Made by a program: the position numbers and the translations under genes
Part shown: positions 1 through 10,691 of the stretch, piece by piece
Layout: the number at the start of each line of letters is the position of its first letter
How positions within the stretch are numbered: position 1 is the stretch's first letter
Assembly (NCBI RefSeq): GCF_032362555.1
Contig: NC_083507.1
Span: 4,777,001-4,841,000, forward strand
Reading direction: 5' to 3'
Origin: Amyelois transitella
Lineage: Eukaryota; Arthropoda; Insecta; Lepidoptera; Pyralidae
Length of the DNA stretch: 64,000 nucleotides
The notes under the pieces: model-generated
Database searches by the model: none
Told to the model about the DNA's origin: nothing
The model's input: only the letters and a program-made list of their open reading frames with translations

Positions 1-499
1 AACAAAGCCAGATTTACGTTGTAATGGGATTCTTCCCAAAAACTTGTAAATAAAACCAATTTGTTTCAGGCTTAGTAAGTAGTTGCAACTTTTTAGCAGG
101 TACTCATAGGATAAATACAAAACATTAATTTCAATAAACTTAGAAAATCCATGTTCACCACATAGGCAGGTTAATTCATTAATAACTCTTATAAATTACA
201 AGTATAAAATATTTGACAAGACCATCGGAAACATCGAAGTCGGTTCGTCGCAGTTGTTGTAATGTTGACACAAATTCTTGAACTGTTTTATATTTATACT
301 TCTTAGCAATTTTATTGCCCATACCTTTTAAAGAGGTCGGATAATGGCTTGTTTTTCAAAAATTACTAAAAATATTAAAGTAATATTTTTAATAAAAAAT
401 ATTATATATATATATATAATATATATATATATATATACTTTAAATGACTGTATAGCTTATATTTGCCAAGTTTCCTAAAATTTATCCTACACGTACCTA
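1..499. other. AT-rich intergenic DNA with TA microsatellite
   Basis: No coding exon seen. A long TA-dinucleotide tract lies at about 403-437 inside a run of AT-rich sequence. The stretch ends at base A499, directly before a Helitron-type element. Confidence 0.6.
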
Positions 500-764
500 T
501 CTATACTAATATTATAAAGCTGAAGAGTTTGTTTGTTCGTTTGTTTGAACGCGCTAATCTCAGGAACTACTGGTTCGAATTAAAAAAATATTTTTGCGTC
601 GAATACACCATTTATCAAGGAAGGTTTTAGGCTATATATAACATCACGCTGCAACTATAAGGAGCAAAGAAATAATGGAAAATGTAAATGAAACTGGGTT
701 CTAGAGGGCTTCAATGATGCCCAAAATAACTATTCCATGCGGACGAAGTTGCGGGCACAGCTAG
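500..764 (+). mobile_element. Non-autonomous Helitron-like element, 265 bp
   Basis: The element begins TCTATACTAATATTATAAAG and ends GCGGGCACAGCTAG, and sits between A499 and T765, as expected for Helitrons, which insert between A and T without target duplication. A short bulged hairpin (GCGGAC...GTTGC) precedes the CTAG end. A second copy with the same ends lies at 36417-36714. It carries no open reading frame. Ends of this kind are widespread in Lepidoptera; the family name (Lep1-type) is from memory and not checked. Confidence 0.8.
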
Positions 765-849
765 TAACAATATAAAATAATAAGCCATTTAATAAAACTC
801 AAACGGAACGGTTTTTTTTTCTAAACAAATATTGAAAGGCTTATTCCTA

Positions 850-920
850 AACTTGAGATTCTTATTTTAGGCGATAGGCTAGTAACCGGTCGCTATTTGA
901 ATCTCAATCCATCAATAAGC
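850..920 (+). repeat. Partial RTE-tailed SINE-like repeat (family A)
   Basis: About 70 bases match the central block of a repeat found more than ten times in the window (..GATTCTT..GGCGATAGGCTAG..ATTTGAATCTCAAT..). Strand is given with the RTE-like tail as the 3' end; the tail is missing here. Confidence 0.7.
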
Positions 921-1434
921 TAATCAATAAAAACAGTAATGCATATAACGTGAATATGTGTGTTGAAATTTTACGTCAAATAGGATGATATCTTTTCTCG
1001 AAGACCATCTACTGAACATGTTTTCTATTAGACTATTATTTTGTGAAGTCTCTACAAAGACGTCTTGTCTTAGTCTCGTGTGATATCAAACATTTACGTC
1101 AACCCACGCCTACTTTAGCATTGAATAACAACGTCATTCTAGAACTGACCTTAAATTATGCTGGTTAACTATTTAACTCTATAATCTAGTAGAAAAAAAA
1201 TGGAACAGCTTATCTTGTAATTGCCATAAACTATCGATTAAATGCGATTTAGTAATGAAGTAGTACCTATGTTCCTTATACAATTTTTCTCCAAGATAAA
1301 TCATTAACACAATCTTTCTAGCGTTTTTGGCTGCGCCCCACAATTCAGGGTTAAGAAGTTGCGGTTATTAGAAAAACTTTGTTTTAACATATTTCTATAA
1401 ACATCGCCTTATTCAATTACTTAATTAATTAATT

Positions 1435-1570
1435 GATTTAATAGCCTTCTCTGTGTTCCACTGCTGGGCAAAGGCCTCCCCATTCGTCTTCCACAAGCTT
1501 CTATCTGAAGAATAGCTTTTTTATCCACCGAACGATCTATTTGGCGGCATGCGGCAAACATGTCCAGCCT
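1435..1570. repeat. Fragment of a dispersed insect repeat (CTGCTGGGCAAAGGCCTCCCC type)
   Basis: The core CCACTGCTGGGCAAAGGCCT is a sequence I know from many dispersed insect repeat copies, probably a LINE or SINE tail. The remainder up to about 1570 is GC-richer than its surroundings. No coding frame. A short echo (AACTGCTGGGCAAAGG) occurs near 43229. Confidence 0.5.
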
Positions 1571-2169
1571 ATACTATAAACATCCTGTAAACATCCCATT
1601 CTACTTCTACGATTTAAATAATTAAAATAAAATTCAGTTGTTAAGTATTTTTGACTTAGCTATATAGATAAATAAATAAATTTTAAACTTATATAGATAA
1701 ATTGATGTCCACATCAATACTTATTCAAAATGTTTTAACAATTATAAAAAATTAATTCCCGGTTTGTTTTTGACGAAGCATGTTCCTTATACCTGGCTGC
1801 TTTTCTTTTTATTATTTTTAAATAATAAATGCAAATTTCCATACAATCTAGATTCCATAAAAATCACCGACTACATTTATCAGGTAAACCACAATACTCT
1901 GTCATATTATACTACTAGTACGTTACGTCGTCCCTTCAACAACGTATTAAATTACAAGCTTAGTATCAATATCATAGATTAAGTTAATATGTGAAGAAAG
2001 TTTATCAAATGTGGGATCGCTGCCCATGCATGAGCGGTCGCAATATCTGTTAAGGAGGTGATCAATATGACCGACCAAAATAAATATATTTTCATCCTTG
2101 TTATAGGATCATTGTTATATTTGTATCATTGTTATAGTTGCATAATTACAAGAGAATTACTTTATTTTA
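1571..2169. other. AT-rich intergenic DNA
   Basis: A 72-codon frame (1764-1982) is open here, with a hydrophobic start, but it is AT-driven, has no family resemblance and no splice or promoter support. I treat the stretch as non-coding. Confidence 0.5.
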
Positions 2170-2345
2170 CTCCTGTCTGGCATTAGTCCCGTTGACACCC
2201 ATCCTCACATCTTTGGAGAGGGACCCGACCAGGATCCTGGATTGTACGTCAGGTTTTTAAAGAAGCTATTCACGTCTCCGACCTGCGCAACCTTTTGCGG
2301 GAAAACCTAACCCATATTGGATCATGTTTAGAATTTCGGGGGAAC
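2170..2345 (+). repeat. Second dispersed SINE-like repeat (family B)
   Basis: Contains the blocks TCTGGCATTAGTCCCGTTGA, CATCCTCAC..TGGAGAGGGACCCG, CAGGTTTTT, a GACCTGCGCAACC box and AACCTAACCCATATTGGAT. The same order of blocks recurs at 29650-29840 (+) and, reversed, at 60593-60760 (-), with shorter pieces near 30654, 58625 and 62708. No open frame. Family name unknown. Confidence 0.75.
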
Positions 2346-4829
2346 TATGCCAGGAAGTATATTATCTACACAATGTGAAATCTGGTGACAACAAGGCCAA
2401 GGCGTCGACAAAGTGATAGTGAACCAGGTATAATTAAGCTTCTACTCATAATAGAATGTCTTTTTGCATGCCGCTATTTTATATCTTTGAGTATTGAATA
2501 ACAGCACCGAGGTTTTGCTTTTGTGGAAAGTCGTTTTTTTAAACCACTTTTTAACTTTGAAGCACCTTTGCAATCACAGACATAAAAATTCAAAAATCAT
2601 TTAGTCCGGAATAATTAGATAAAGTAAGTTATTCTACTTAGTTACAATTTCATAACGGGCTTCTCATTCAATTGTATTGTATTGCTTTTTTATAGTCAAT
2701 TAATATCTTTATAACAACTTAATCTTTAACCATTCAATGTGTCTCTCTACCAATTATGAGCACGGAAGATTTGTTACCTAAGGTTAACAAACACAAAAAG
2801 GTAATCTTTAATTATATTAAATTTAATGTTTAATAAATGAGGTTTTAATTGATAAAGTTCTCGAAGTTTTATTACGTTACGTTAGTTGTCTTGCTTGGTC
2901 ATTAACTATTGGATCCATAAAACGTTCTACGACTTTTTTGATGAACGTAGTGGAATGTTGTTTTTAATGGAATGGGCCGAGGTTGTTTTTTTTTTAACAT
3001 ATTTATTGAAATCTAGTCTTTATAGCGAACGTTGTGACCCAATTAAGATAGAAGCACCTATCTTTTACATTTATCGAAACTGAATTAATATACCTAATGT
3101 GGACATGGTCATACCAACACCAAATATTTACTTAAAATGTAAGGGTTAAGAAATCCTAAATATTTTTAATCTTTCAGTTAGTGTTATAAGATTTAAACGT
3201 AGGTTCTCTACGTTTATTTCTTTTTCTTTTATAATTTTTAAGATAAATATAAGAATCTGAATTAAAAATAAAATGGTAATTTTAAAGCGAATATTAAAGC
3301 AATATTGTACTCTTAATAACATAGATATGTAGGTATATTGTATATTTACTAAGTAAGTACGTACCAATACTGATAAATATATTTATCTCGGAGAAATCTA
3401 AATAATAATATTATTCGGATTTGTGTAGTTGTTTATGATTGTGGTGATGTAAGTATGCCATATTTAATTGATTTTGTGTAGACTTATGCACCTAGGCACC
3501 ATGCGCGTAAACTTCCGTAGTAGGTAGGTACTACACTTAGTTTGTAGTCACGAAGTACATGATTTTATATAATTTGCAGCAACAAAACAAAGTTCATATC
3601 CTGATTGAAATCAAAGAAATATTGTTATTATGTTACTGATTTTAAAACTCTTTTTCCCGTTTGTTTTTGTCTAAATTGTTAACCGTTTCCCAAAACCTAA
3701 GATCTATAATGAAAGTAATAAGAACAGTAGGCGACTTAGAAAAGTATATCACATTCGCATTGTAGACATATTATTATGTAAAGTACTTTTTTATACGGTC
3801 CACTGTACTAAGTTTAATAGAAACTAGTTTTGTAGCACAATGTGCTCAATCATGCCTAAAAGGCGTAAATAAGCACAATGTTCTTTTATCGTACATTTGT
3901 AACAGTGAATTTTTTTATGTATATTTTCCGACATGCTTATATTTATCCTTAGGATATTTGGTTCCGTGTTATCTAGGTACATTTCACATAAATGTGTGAA
4001 ATATACATAAGAAATACCTAGCTACCTACTTAGGTTACTACCTAACCTATTTAATTTACTGAACTCTACCTATCCTAGCAGAGCTGTGTCGTACCTAGTT
4101 GCCGTCAACAGCATACTCGTATCAAATTAGCCGGTACACTGCATTGAACTAAGTATAAGGCGTTCTAAGAGACGAATTTTCTGTGAATTTGGGTAACCTG
4201 ATATGCTGTTGACTGTACTTCATATTACAATCTAGTTGTTTTTTACATACCACTTCAGATAAGAGATATAAAATTTATTACACGCTTTAAAAGGTATTAC
4301 TTAGTTATCTTATTTAGCTGTTCTTCAGTTAACATTCGTGTCATTAACACATTATCATAGTATCAGAGCCGTAAAGTTATAAAGAATAACGTAATACCTA
4401 GTACTTAGGTACTTACTTGAGTAGAGTAGTTTTTCATATGTAAACATTAATCAATATGTCTATAAAGATTACTAAGTACTTATAGATCTATATATTAATA
4501 GATAATTGTGTTATTGTAAAATTTTTACAAGGATCTGGATTTTATTAACGTATCTAAATATTTATTTAGGTATGCTTTTATCTTATAAAAATTATTTTAC
4601 GAAATAAATAAAAAAGAAAGGGTACTATACTAGAATAATACCTACCTTCTTAGATATATAAAAAAATAGAATTCATGATAAGCTGGTGTAGGTTCAAAAA
4701 ATCTTTTAAAATTAAAGGATGTATTTTCTACTTACCTCTTTAAAACCGAATTACTACTAGCCAGTAAAAAATATCACCAACCTTCTTGATCCGAGTTTGT
4801 TAAAGGATTGTTTTTGTTTATAAACAATA
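2346..4829. other. AT-rich intergenic DNA, no gene seen
   Basis: Only short AT-driven frames occur (65 codons at 2886-3083, 73 codons at 3146-3367 minus). None has domain-like composition, a convincing splice pair or a match to a family I know. TAGGTA/TACCTA words are frequent, as elsewhere in the window. Confidence 0.55.
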
Positions 4830-4982
4830 ATGCCACGCGCACACGCACGGTCGATAGAATTCGAATATGGAATGAGCGTTGTGTCGACGCCACGCCTGCG
4901 TACTATCTGCGCACTGGCCCTCTGTTTCGCTGGGTGCACCGGTCTAATTATAAACTTGTTGAACTCAACTCGTACTGCATGA
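4830..4982 (+). CDS. Candidate 50-residue membrane peptide in a GC-richer block
   Basis: An ATG-to-TGA frame of 50 codons lies in a block much richer in C and G than the DNA on either side. It starts MPRAHARSIEFEYG and contains a hydrophobic stretch TICALALCFAGCTGLIINLL at residues 25-44. The pattern R-x-R-T followed by hydrophobic residues with spaced glycines resembles the membrane segment of the confirmed gene just downstream (5702-7079), so it could be a related small gene or a lost exon. No strong 5' splice site with a suitable phase was found. The block could instead be a promoter or non-coding first exon; an initiator-like TCAGTT follows at about 4990. Not recognised as any family. Confidence 0.25.
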   Translation: MPRAHARSIEFEYGMSVVSTPRLRTICALALCFAGCTGLIINLLNSTRTA

Positions 4983-5701
4983 CATCGTCTCAGTTCTGAT
5001 AAGACAGTCTAACCTAATAGCTTTACTTAGCCATCAGAATCTAACGAAATATTAAATTAAGATTAAAATGTAAATAGTTTGTCAATGATAAAGAACTTTC
5101 CTTTATTTACCTACTTTTCGTCAGTCAATTCCAGGATGTTATGAACGATATTAAATACATTATCTTTTTAAAGGATTTTAAGCTTAAATAATTAATCAGT
5201 TTTACAACATATCACTTCCTCGATCCCTTTTTATAGACATAGTAATAGGCGCGTTTTACTTACTTCCCTGTTGACACGTTGCTAACCCATCGCATGAAAA
5301 GAATCAAAATAGAGAATCCACTAGGACCTATTCCTATACATACTGGTGTTTTTTCTAGGGTAACAGACTAGTGCACAAAGAAGCTTGCACTACAAGAACT
5401 TGTTTATTCCCTAAGTCATCTTTTACGTCATTCCCGTGAAAAAGATTGATTGGTCTTAATCTAAATTCTTTTGAGATAATTATGTGACATATTGTAAGCT
5501 CAGTTTACATATTATCTTCTTAAAGTCCTCAGCTGTAATCTACGCTTTACGTTGCCTTTTATTGTCAGTGTCACAATACGTTTGCCTAACTATAGTTCCA
5601 GTTCTGTAGATTTCTTCTCAATATATTATCGCACTCTCTTCTTGGCTGTATCTTCCAAGAAAGTTTAGTCAACAAAGCTCTTCATAAATACTTAAGCGAA
5701 A
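4983..5701. other. Upstream region of the 85-residue membrane protein gene
   Basis: AT-rich, no further exon seen. It should hold the promoter and 5' UTR of the gene whose ATG is at 5702. No clear TATA box near a good initiator was found. Confidence 0.4.
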
Positions 5702-7079
5702 ATGGAACAGGCTATACTGACCAGGTAGGTAAAGATTGTACAAAAAAATGGGGTCCTTACTGTCCCACTATGGGACAACATAATGGAACTAGTGGGATAG
5801 ACCGAATCGAGCCAGGTCAAAACTATTATTAACTAGAGAGCGTCATTATCTGGAAAGGTAAGGTGTCACCTCGTGTGGAAGCCGACTCCTATTTTTACCG
5901 GGTTAAAATCCCACACCGCCCATGTTTCCCCTTCTTTTGACTTCTATTCTAGTTGAAGTACCTAATTATGACTTCATCGTACAGGGGATACATACACATG
6001 CATAAAAATGTAATTGGATGGGCGAAAAAATGTGCCTGCAAATTGGAATAATTGAATGTCTTACAAATTCAATTGTTCAAATTCTTTTTTGTCCAATCTT
6101 GGTTAATTTAACAGTCTGAAATACCTCTACCCCGTAAAGGATAAAGTATTTTCGTGATTGTATGTATGAATGTCGTATTTATTTTATTCCCAAATTTATT
6201 GTAGCTCAATTATCCAATCTGATAAAAATTCCATAAGTCGCTTCGCTGTTGTTACCTGACCTGTGGAAGTGACCGAGGGTGGTTGTGGACACTTTCTCAG
6301 AGATGCAGCAACGAGGAAAATATCCTAAATAATGGCGATGGTTTTAAAGCTCAAAATAACTTGGTAGGACCATTTTGATTACAAAATCGTCGCATCGATG
6401 TAACTAAAAAAATCATTTGAAATTTGAGGAACAAACCCATCCTCAAGGCCATTTCAATCGTTTTGAGCTTTGTACCTAATAATACCTACTCGTATTAACT
6501 AACTTTCCTTCTTGTACTTACTAACTGCAGCGCTAGTGGCGCCACAAGAAGGACCAGCATATTTTTAGCTTTGAACATCATTGGAGTTCTCGGCTGTATA
6601 TTTGTAACAATCATACTGATCCTGTGGGCACTTAGTAAGTATACCAGCTGAAATAATAAAAAAAAGTAAATAATCTCATCATCTTGGACATGAGTAGTTT
6701 TTACTTTAAAGAAAAAACATTTGATTTTTAAGAAAATCATATGGCAACAATTGGTTCTAAATAATTAATTTATCAGATAATTTCGTCGATATGTTTCCCA
6801 AAAGACCAAGGCACACAATACCTGCGACTTTAATAAGGAAAACATTAAAAACTTATGAACCGTTAACATCAAAGTATATCCTCACGGTAGACGCGTTAAC
6901 TATTGACTCATCTTGACCAAGTGCATAATCCTTATTTCATAATTTCAGATATCATATTACAAGAGCCAAATACTCACCCAGGAGTTATTAATTTCATCAA
7001 GAGCTACAAATTCGTACTTAGGTCGGGGGTCGAACCCATGGATCATCACCCGATCATAATGGGAGTTCATCGACAATAA
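5702..7079 (+). CDS. Small single-pass membrane protein, 85 aa, three exons
   Basis: Exons are 5702-5724, 6531-6634 and 6949-7079. The 5' splice sites are AG|GTAGGT and A|GTAAGT; the 3' sites are CTAACTGCAG| and AATTTCAG|. The intron phases fit: 23 nt (phase 2), 127 nt (phase 1), 258 nt in total, ending in TAA. The start ATG follows GCGAAA, a good insect context. The protein begins MEQAILTSASGATRRTS, then has one membrane helix (about residues 17-42, rich in Ile, Leu and Val with Gly 26 and Gly 29), then a soluble tail of about 43 residues with a His-rich end (MDHHPIIMGVHRQ). An AATAAA at 7075-7080 overlaps the stop codon. The basic TRR before the helix suggests an N-out or organelle-type anchor, but that is inference. 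I do not recognise the family. The gene model rests on splice signals and phase only. Confidence 0.7.
6121..6172 (+). repeat. RTE-type repeat tail
   Basis: The sequence CCTCTACCCCGTAAAGGATA followed by CGTGATTGTATGTATGAATG matches the shared 3' tail of the RTE LINE and family A repeats. It lies inside intron 1 of the 85-residue membrane protein gene. Confidence 0.55.
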
Positions 7080-7080
7080 A

Positions 7081-8671
7081 TGTATATATCTGAATATTAA
7101 AAAGTTAAATGTTGATCTTAGAGATTCCATCCTTTTTATCTTTATCTAAGCTAAACTTTATAGGTACTTTACAGCTATAGGTGTCGCCCAAGACTTTTCG
7201 ATATACCAATCAATATAGCAATATCAGATTTCTATGGCTACCAGCTTATATTTGATCTCGGGTATTCAACTAGCTCTATATATCTCTCTCTATAGCTATT
7301 CAATCAAATCTCGCTCTATAGCTATTCAAATTTAATAAAATTCGATCCAGAAGTTTCTAAAAACGTAGGTAGCAGTATTTTGATAGAAATATATCAACCG
7401 AGGAAGGCGAAAGCAACTTTTTACGTCATTGCTTCTTTCTATAAATTAAATAAAATACTGATTTATTTATTGTAACTTTATTAACTTGAAATCAAAAAAA
7501 GATAATACAATATTTGCAATAATAACGCTGGCTGTGCTATGAACTACAGAGTAAAACTTCAACATTTGTTCAATCATAACTCTTAGTCTAATAAGGCTAC
7601 CCTTAAATTCTACCTCTTTCGTTCATACGTATGGGCCAAAAGCGATTATATTCTCAGATTATATCCTTTATAATTATTGCTCATTAATTGTCATGATATA
7701 AGTAAAGAAATAACATCACTTATTAAATATATATAATATATATATATATAATTTTAAATATTCTATACTCATTTGAAATCAAAACCGTAAAAGTTTCAAC
7801 GTCGTTTGTTTATATGTTTCGTTCTACATCGATACGCATAATATAATGCTTTAATGACAATGTCATTTAAATAAAGCCATCTATATTTACCATCTAACGT
7901 ACCCGATGGGAGAGATTGCAAGTTGATTACAATATTTGATGCCTTTTTCACACCTTTAAAAAGCAGCTCTCTAAAAAAATTACAATACAAAATGTAAGTG
8001 CGATCCTTCCACCCGGGTAATTTTTCTTACACCAAAATAAAATAACTATAAAAATTATTTGATATGAAACTTTACAAAATTAAATCGTTGATCAATATAA
8101 TGTCACGCGAAAATATCACATTAAAACAATTATTAGGTACTTCATACAACTGCTCGTGTTTCATTGAACCGCAAGCATATTTGTCAATAAACACTTTACA
8201 AGGTATACAACCTTATGATATGCTATGATATGATAAAAAATCTACACTGGGTCCAGCCAGTAACCAGGATGTTTATTAATAATTCTTATTATTATGTATG
8301 TATACTTATAACTATCATGCAATTCAATAGTAAACCCTTACCTATATCACTACCAGTATTTCTTTAAGGCATAACCGAATATATTATATTGTCAACTCTA
8401 TCAGGAAGCATGTTATCTTAATCAATAATAATTGATGCTTTTATTGACATATTTTATTTTTAAGCTAGGTATTCAACTAAGTACACATAACTGCAACACA
8501 GTATTTTTGCATTGACTAGATTTACAAAATCGAAATTGATAGGGGATAATTTTGTTAGACACGTCAATATAACTTTTATACATTGTTGCATAAATGTGCA
8601 ATTAATAAGTTACTTCTAGAAAAAGAGAGAATTGATAAATCATAAAAAGTATGCAGGGTCACGCTTCTCCC
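7081..8671. other. AT-rich intergenic DNA with TA microsatellite
   Basis: No supported exon. A TA tract lies at about 7728-7752. The 64-codon minus-strand frame at 7796-7990 looks like a chance opening. Confidence 0.5.
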
Positions 8672-8705
8672 TATAAATAGATGCTTTCAATGCTTTGCAG
8701 TCATA
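8672..8705 (+). promoter_or_regulatory. Candidate TATA-type core promoter
   Basis: A consensus TATA box, CTATAAATAG (T at 8672), is followed by initiator-like GCAGTC (A8699, 27 nt) and AGTCATAA (A8703, 31 nt). This is normal TATA-to-start spacing. Downstream, an ATG ATG frame of 26 codons starts near 8735 and ends in CTGCAC TGA. A GCAGGGTC/GACCCTGC inverted pair flanks the whole unit (about 8653 and 8803). No known gene is attached. Confidence 0.35.
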
Positions 8706-10691
8706 AAAAAATTAAAAATGACCTTCACAGCTATATGATGCTTCACGGATTTATAATGGGAAGGTGCCTTAGCACAGAATGTACAGTACTGATGAAAAGG
8801 AAGACCCTGCACTGAATATTAAGATTTTCTTCAAATTAGCTTTAGATTAAATTTTAAGCAGGCATGAATATGTCGCCAATATAAATAAATCAATTATTAC
8901 TAGAATGAGTATTAAATATCCTAATGATTAGAATTTAAAGATAGTATAGAATTGCGTAAATACTAATAATAATAATACAGTTCATACTGGAAGTTTGCGA
9001 AAATTAATACATTCAAATTTAAAGTTATATGTATAAATGTTTAACCTAACACTACTGTTATCAAGTGCACTTAATGAATCTCACTACGTTAGAGTTCCAT
9101 TTATTATAATGTTATTATCAGCTGCTTATTTGTATCTATTGAAATACAGAGAATGTTCCTTTTACAAATCAGAGTTTAGTTTGCAAGTTCAGATAGGAAA
9201 CATGTAAAAAAGCGACACTTTCTCTTTCTAATAGGCACTTCACTAAAATAAATAAAATTTATTATGAATTGTAGACTCAAAATGTCAAATAATATTTATT
9301 TTATTAGTGTAAAATACTAATGAGGATTTTGGGTAACTATTTTTAGAATGCGAGAAATGTTACGTAATTATATCACACCTGTATCACGCGTGTGATAACC
9401 ATATTGATTTAATACGTGAAGCTTTACATTTATTTAATCATTAGCTGTAAGTTTTTAGGTACTTTTCTCGAGAATATGTTCGTGTCAGCCAAATAACACA
9501 TTATCATTGGAACATTCAATATATTTAAAATAGAACAACGTATACGCTTCTTGTCCCATAACCAAGCTTTACACATGCTTGACGCCTAATTGTACCAATT
9601 GCTTAGCAAAACCTGAATTAAGGTGTTGTTATGTAAATGTGTTTGAACTAAAATTACTACAACCCTTTCAAAGATCATCTTATTTATATTTAGCCGTCAG
9701 CCGCATAAGCTCAATTAACCATTAAATGGTATTAGACCATTATTTAACGCATAAAACTCGTTAAACTAAAAGAAGAGTAAGTGTGATGAGCTCAGGAGAT
9801 AGCTCGCCTTGTTTGGTGTATGGGCGGTGACCCAAGTCTCTCCTGAGCCTAGCACTGTAATGAAAGCGCAGAAACAATTTAAAGTAATTTTTTTTAAGGG
9901 GCTTCTTATTTGAGAACCGGTTTAAGTAATATAAATACAAAGACAAAGTACATGTATGTATGGTAGGGAAATAAAGGATTATTTTAGCGGAAGACGCGCG
10001 TTATACCCCTTTGGAGCTTTCGTCTTTGCATTAATTAGTTCATTCGAGACAGAGTTGCTCTGCGTATATTCAGAAAATACTTATCGTTAAATAGGTAAGT
10101 ATTTCATGATTTGATTTGTATTTCATTTACAGTTAACAAGTAGATTGTATATGATTGAAATTATTTATACACTTTAATTTCAATTTGTTCCACAAAAACA
10201 AATTGATTAATAACAACATTTTATGTATTATTTTGTCACAAATCCGTTTTTTTATTTATCTCATGGACGGAGATCAACCTTTATTTAAATATTCTTTATG
10301 TGAATTAAATAAATTCCATTGCTTGGTTAAAGTATACAAGGTACTACGGATCAATAGGAAATATCGATATTTTAATTACTAAAATTGGTGTTTGTTTTGG
10401 TGTTATTAAATGCAAGCTTCATTACCGCTATAAAAGCACTTATCCCGTCATAGAACTTTTTAAATATTTTTATGTTTAATATTATCGAAATCACATACTA
10501 TTTAAACTTTTAATTTGTTTACAGTTTTTTAAGAAAATTAGGCTCCTACTCAAATTATTATCAGTTGTATCTTTCAATTCCATGTACAAAGGTTAACTAG
10601 GATGGCCAACGCGCACTTTCAGTCCGAAAATCCGGTCGGCCTGAAAATATCTTGCCAGAAGTTGATGTTATAAATTTTTTAACATAACATA
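8706..10691. other. Intergenic DNA, no gene seen
   Basis: Mostly AT-rich. At 9788-9850 a GC-richer segment contains a CTCAGGAGA...TCTCCTGAG inverted pair and is probably a repeat fragment. At about 9985-10075 there is another GC-richer patch with no supported frame. The open frames of 61 and 75 codons (9761-9946 minus and 10155-10382 plus) have no support. Confidence 0.5.

Noticed and set aside
7010..7040. tRNA B-box-like GGGGGTCGAACCC
   Set aside because: It is inside the last exon of the 85-aa gene and has no A box or cloverleaf around it.
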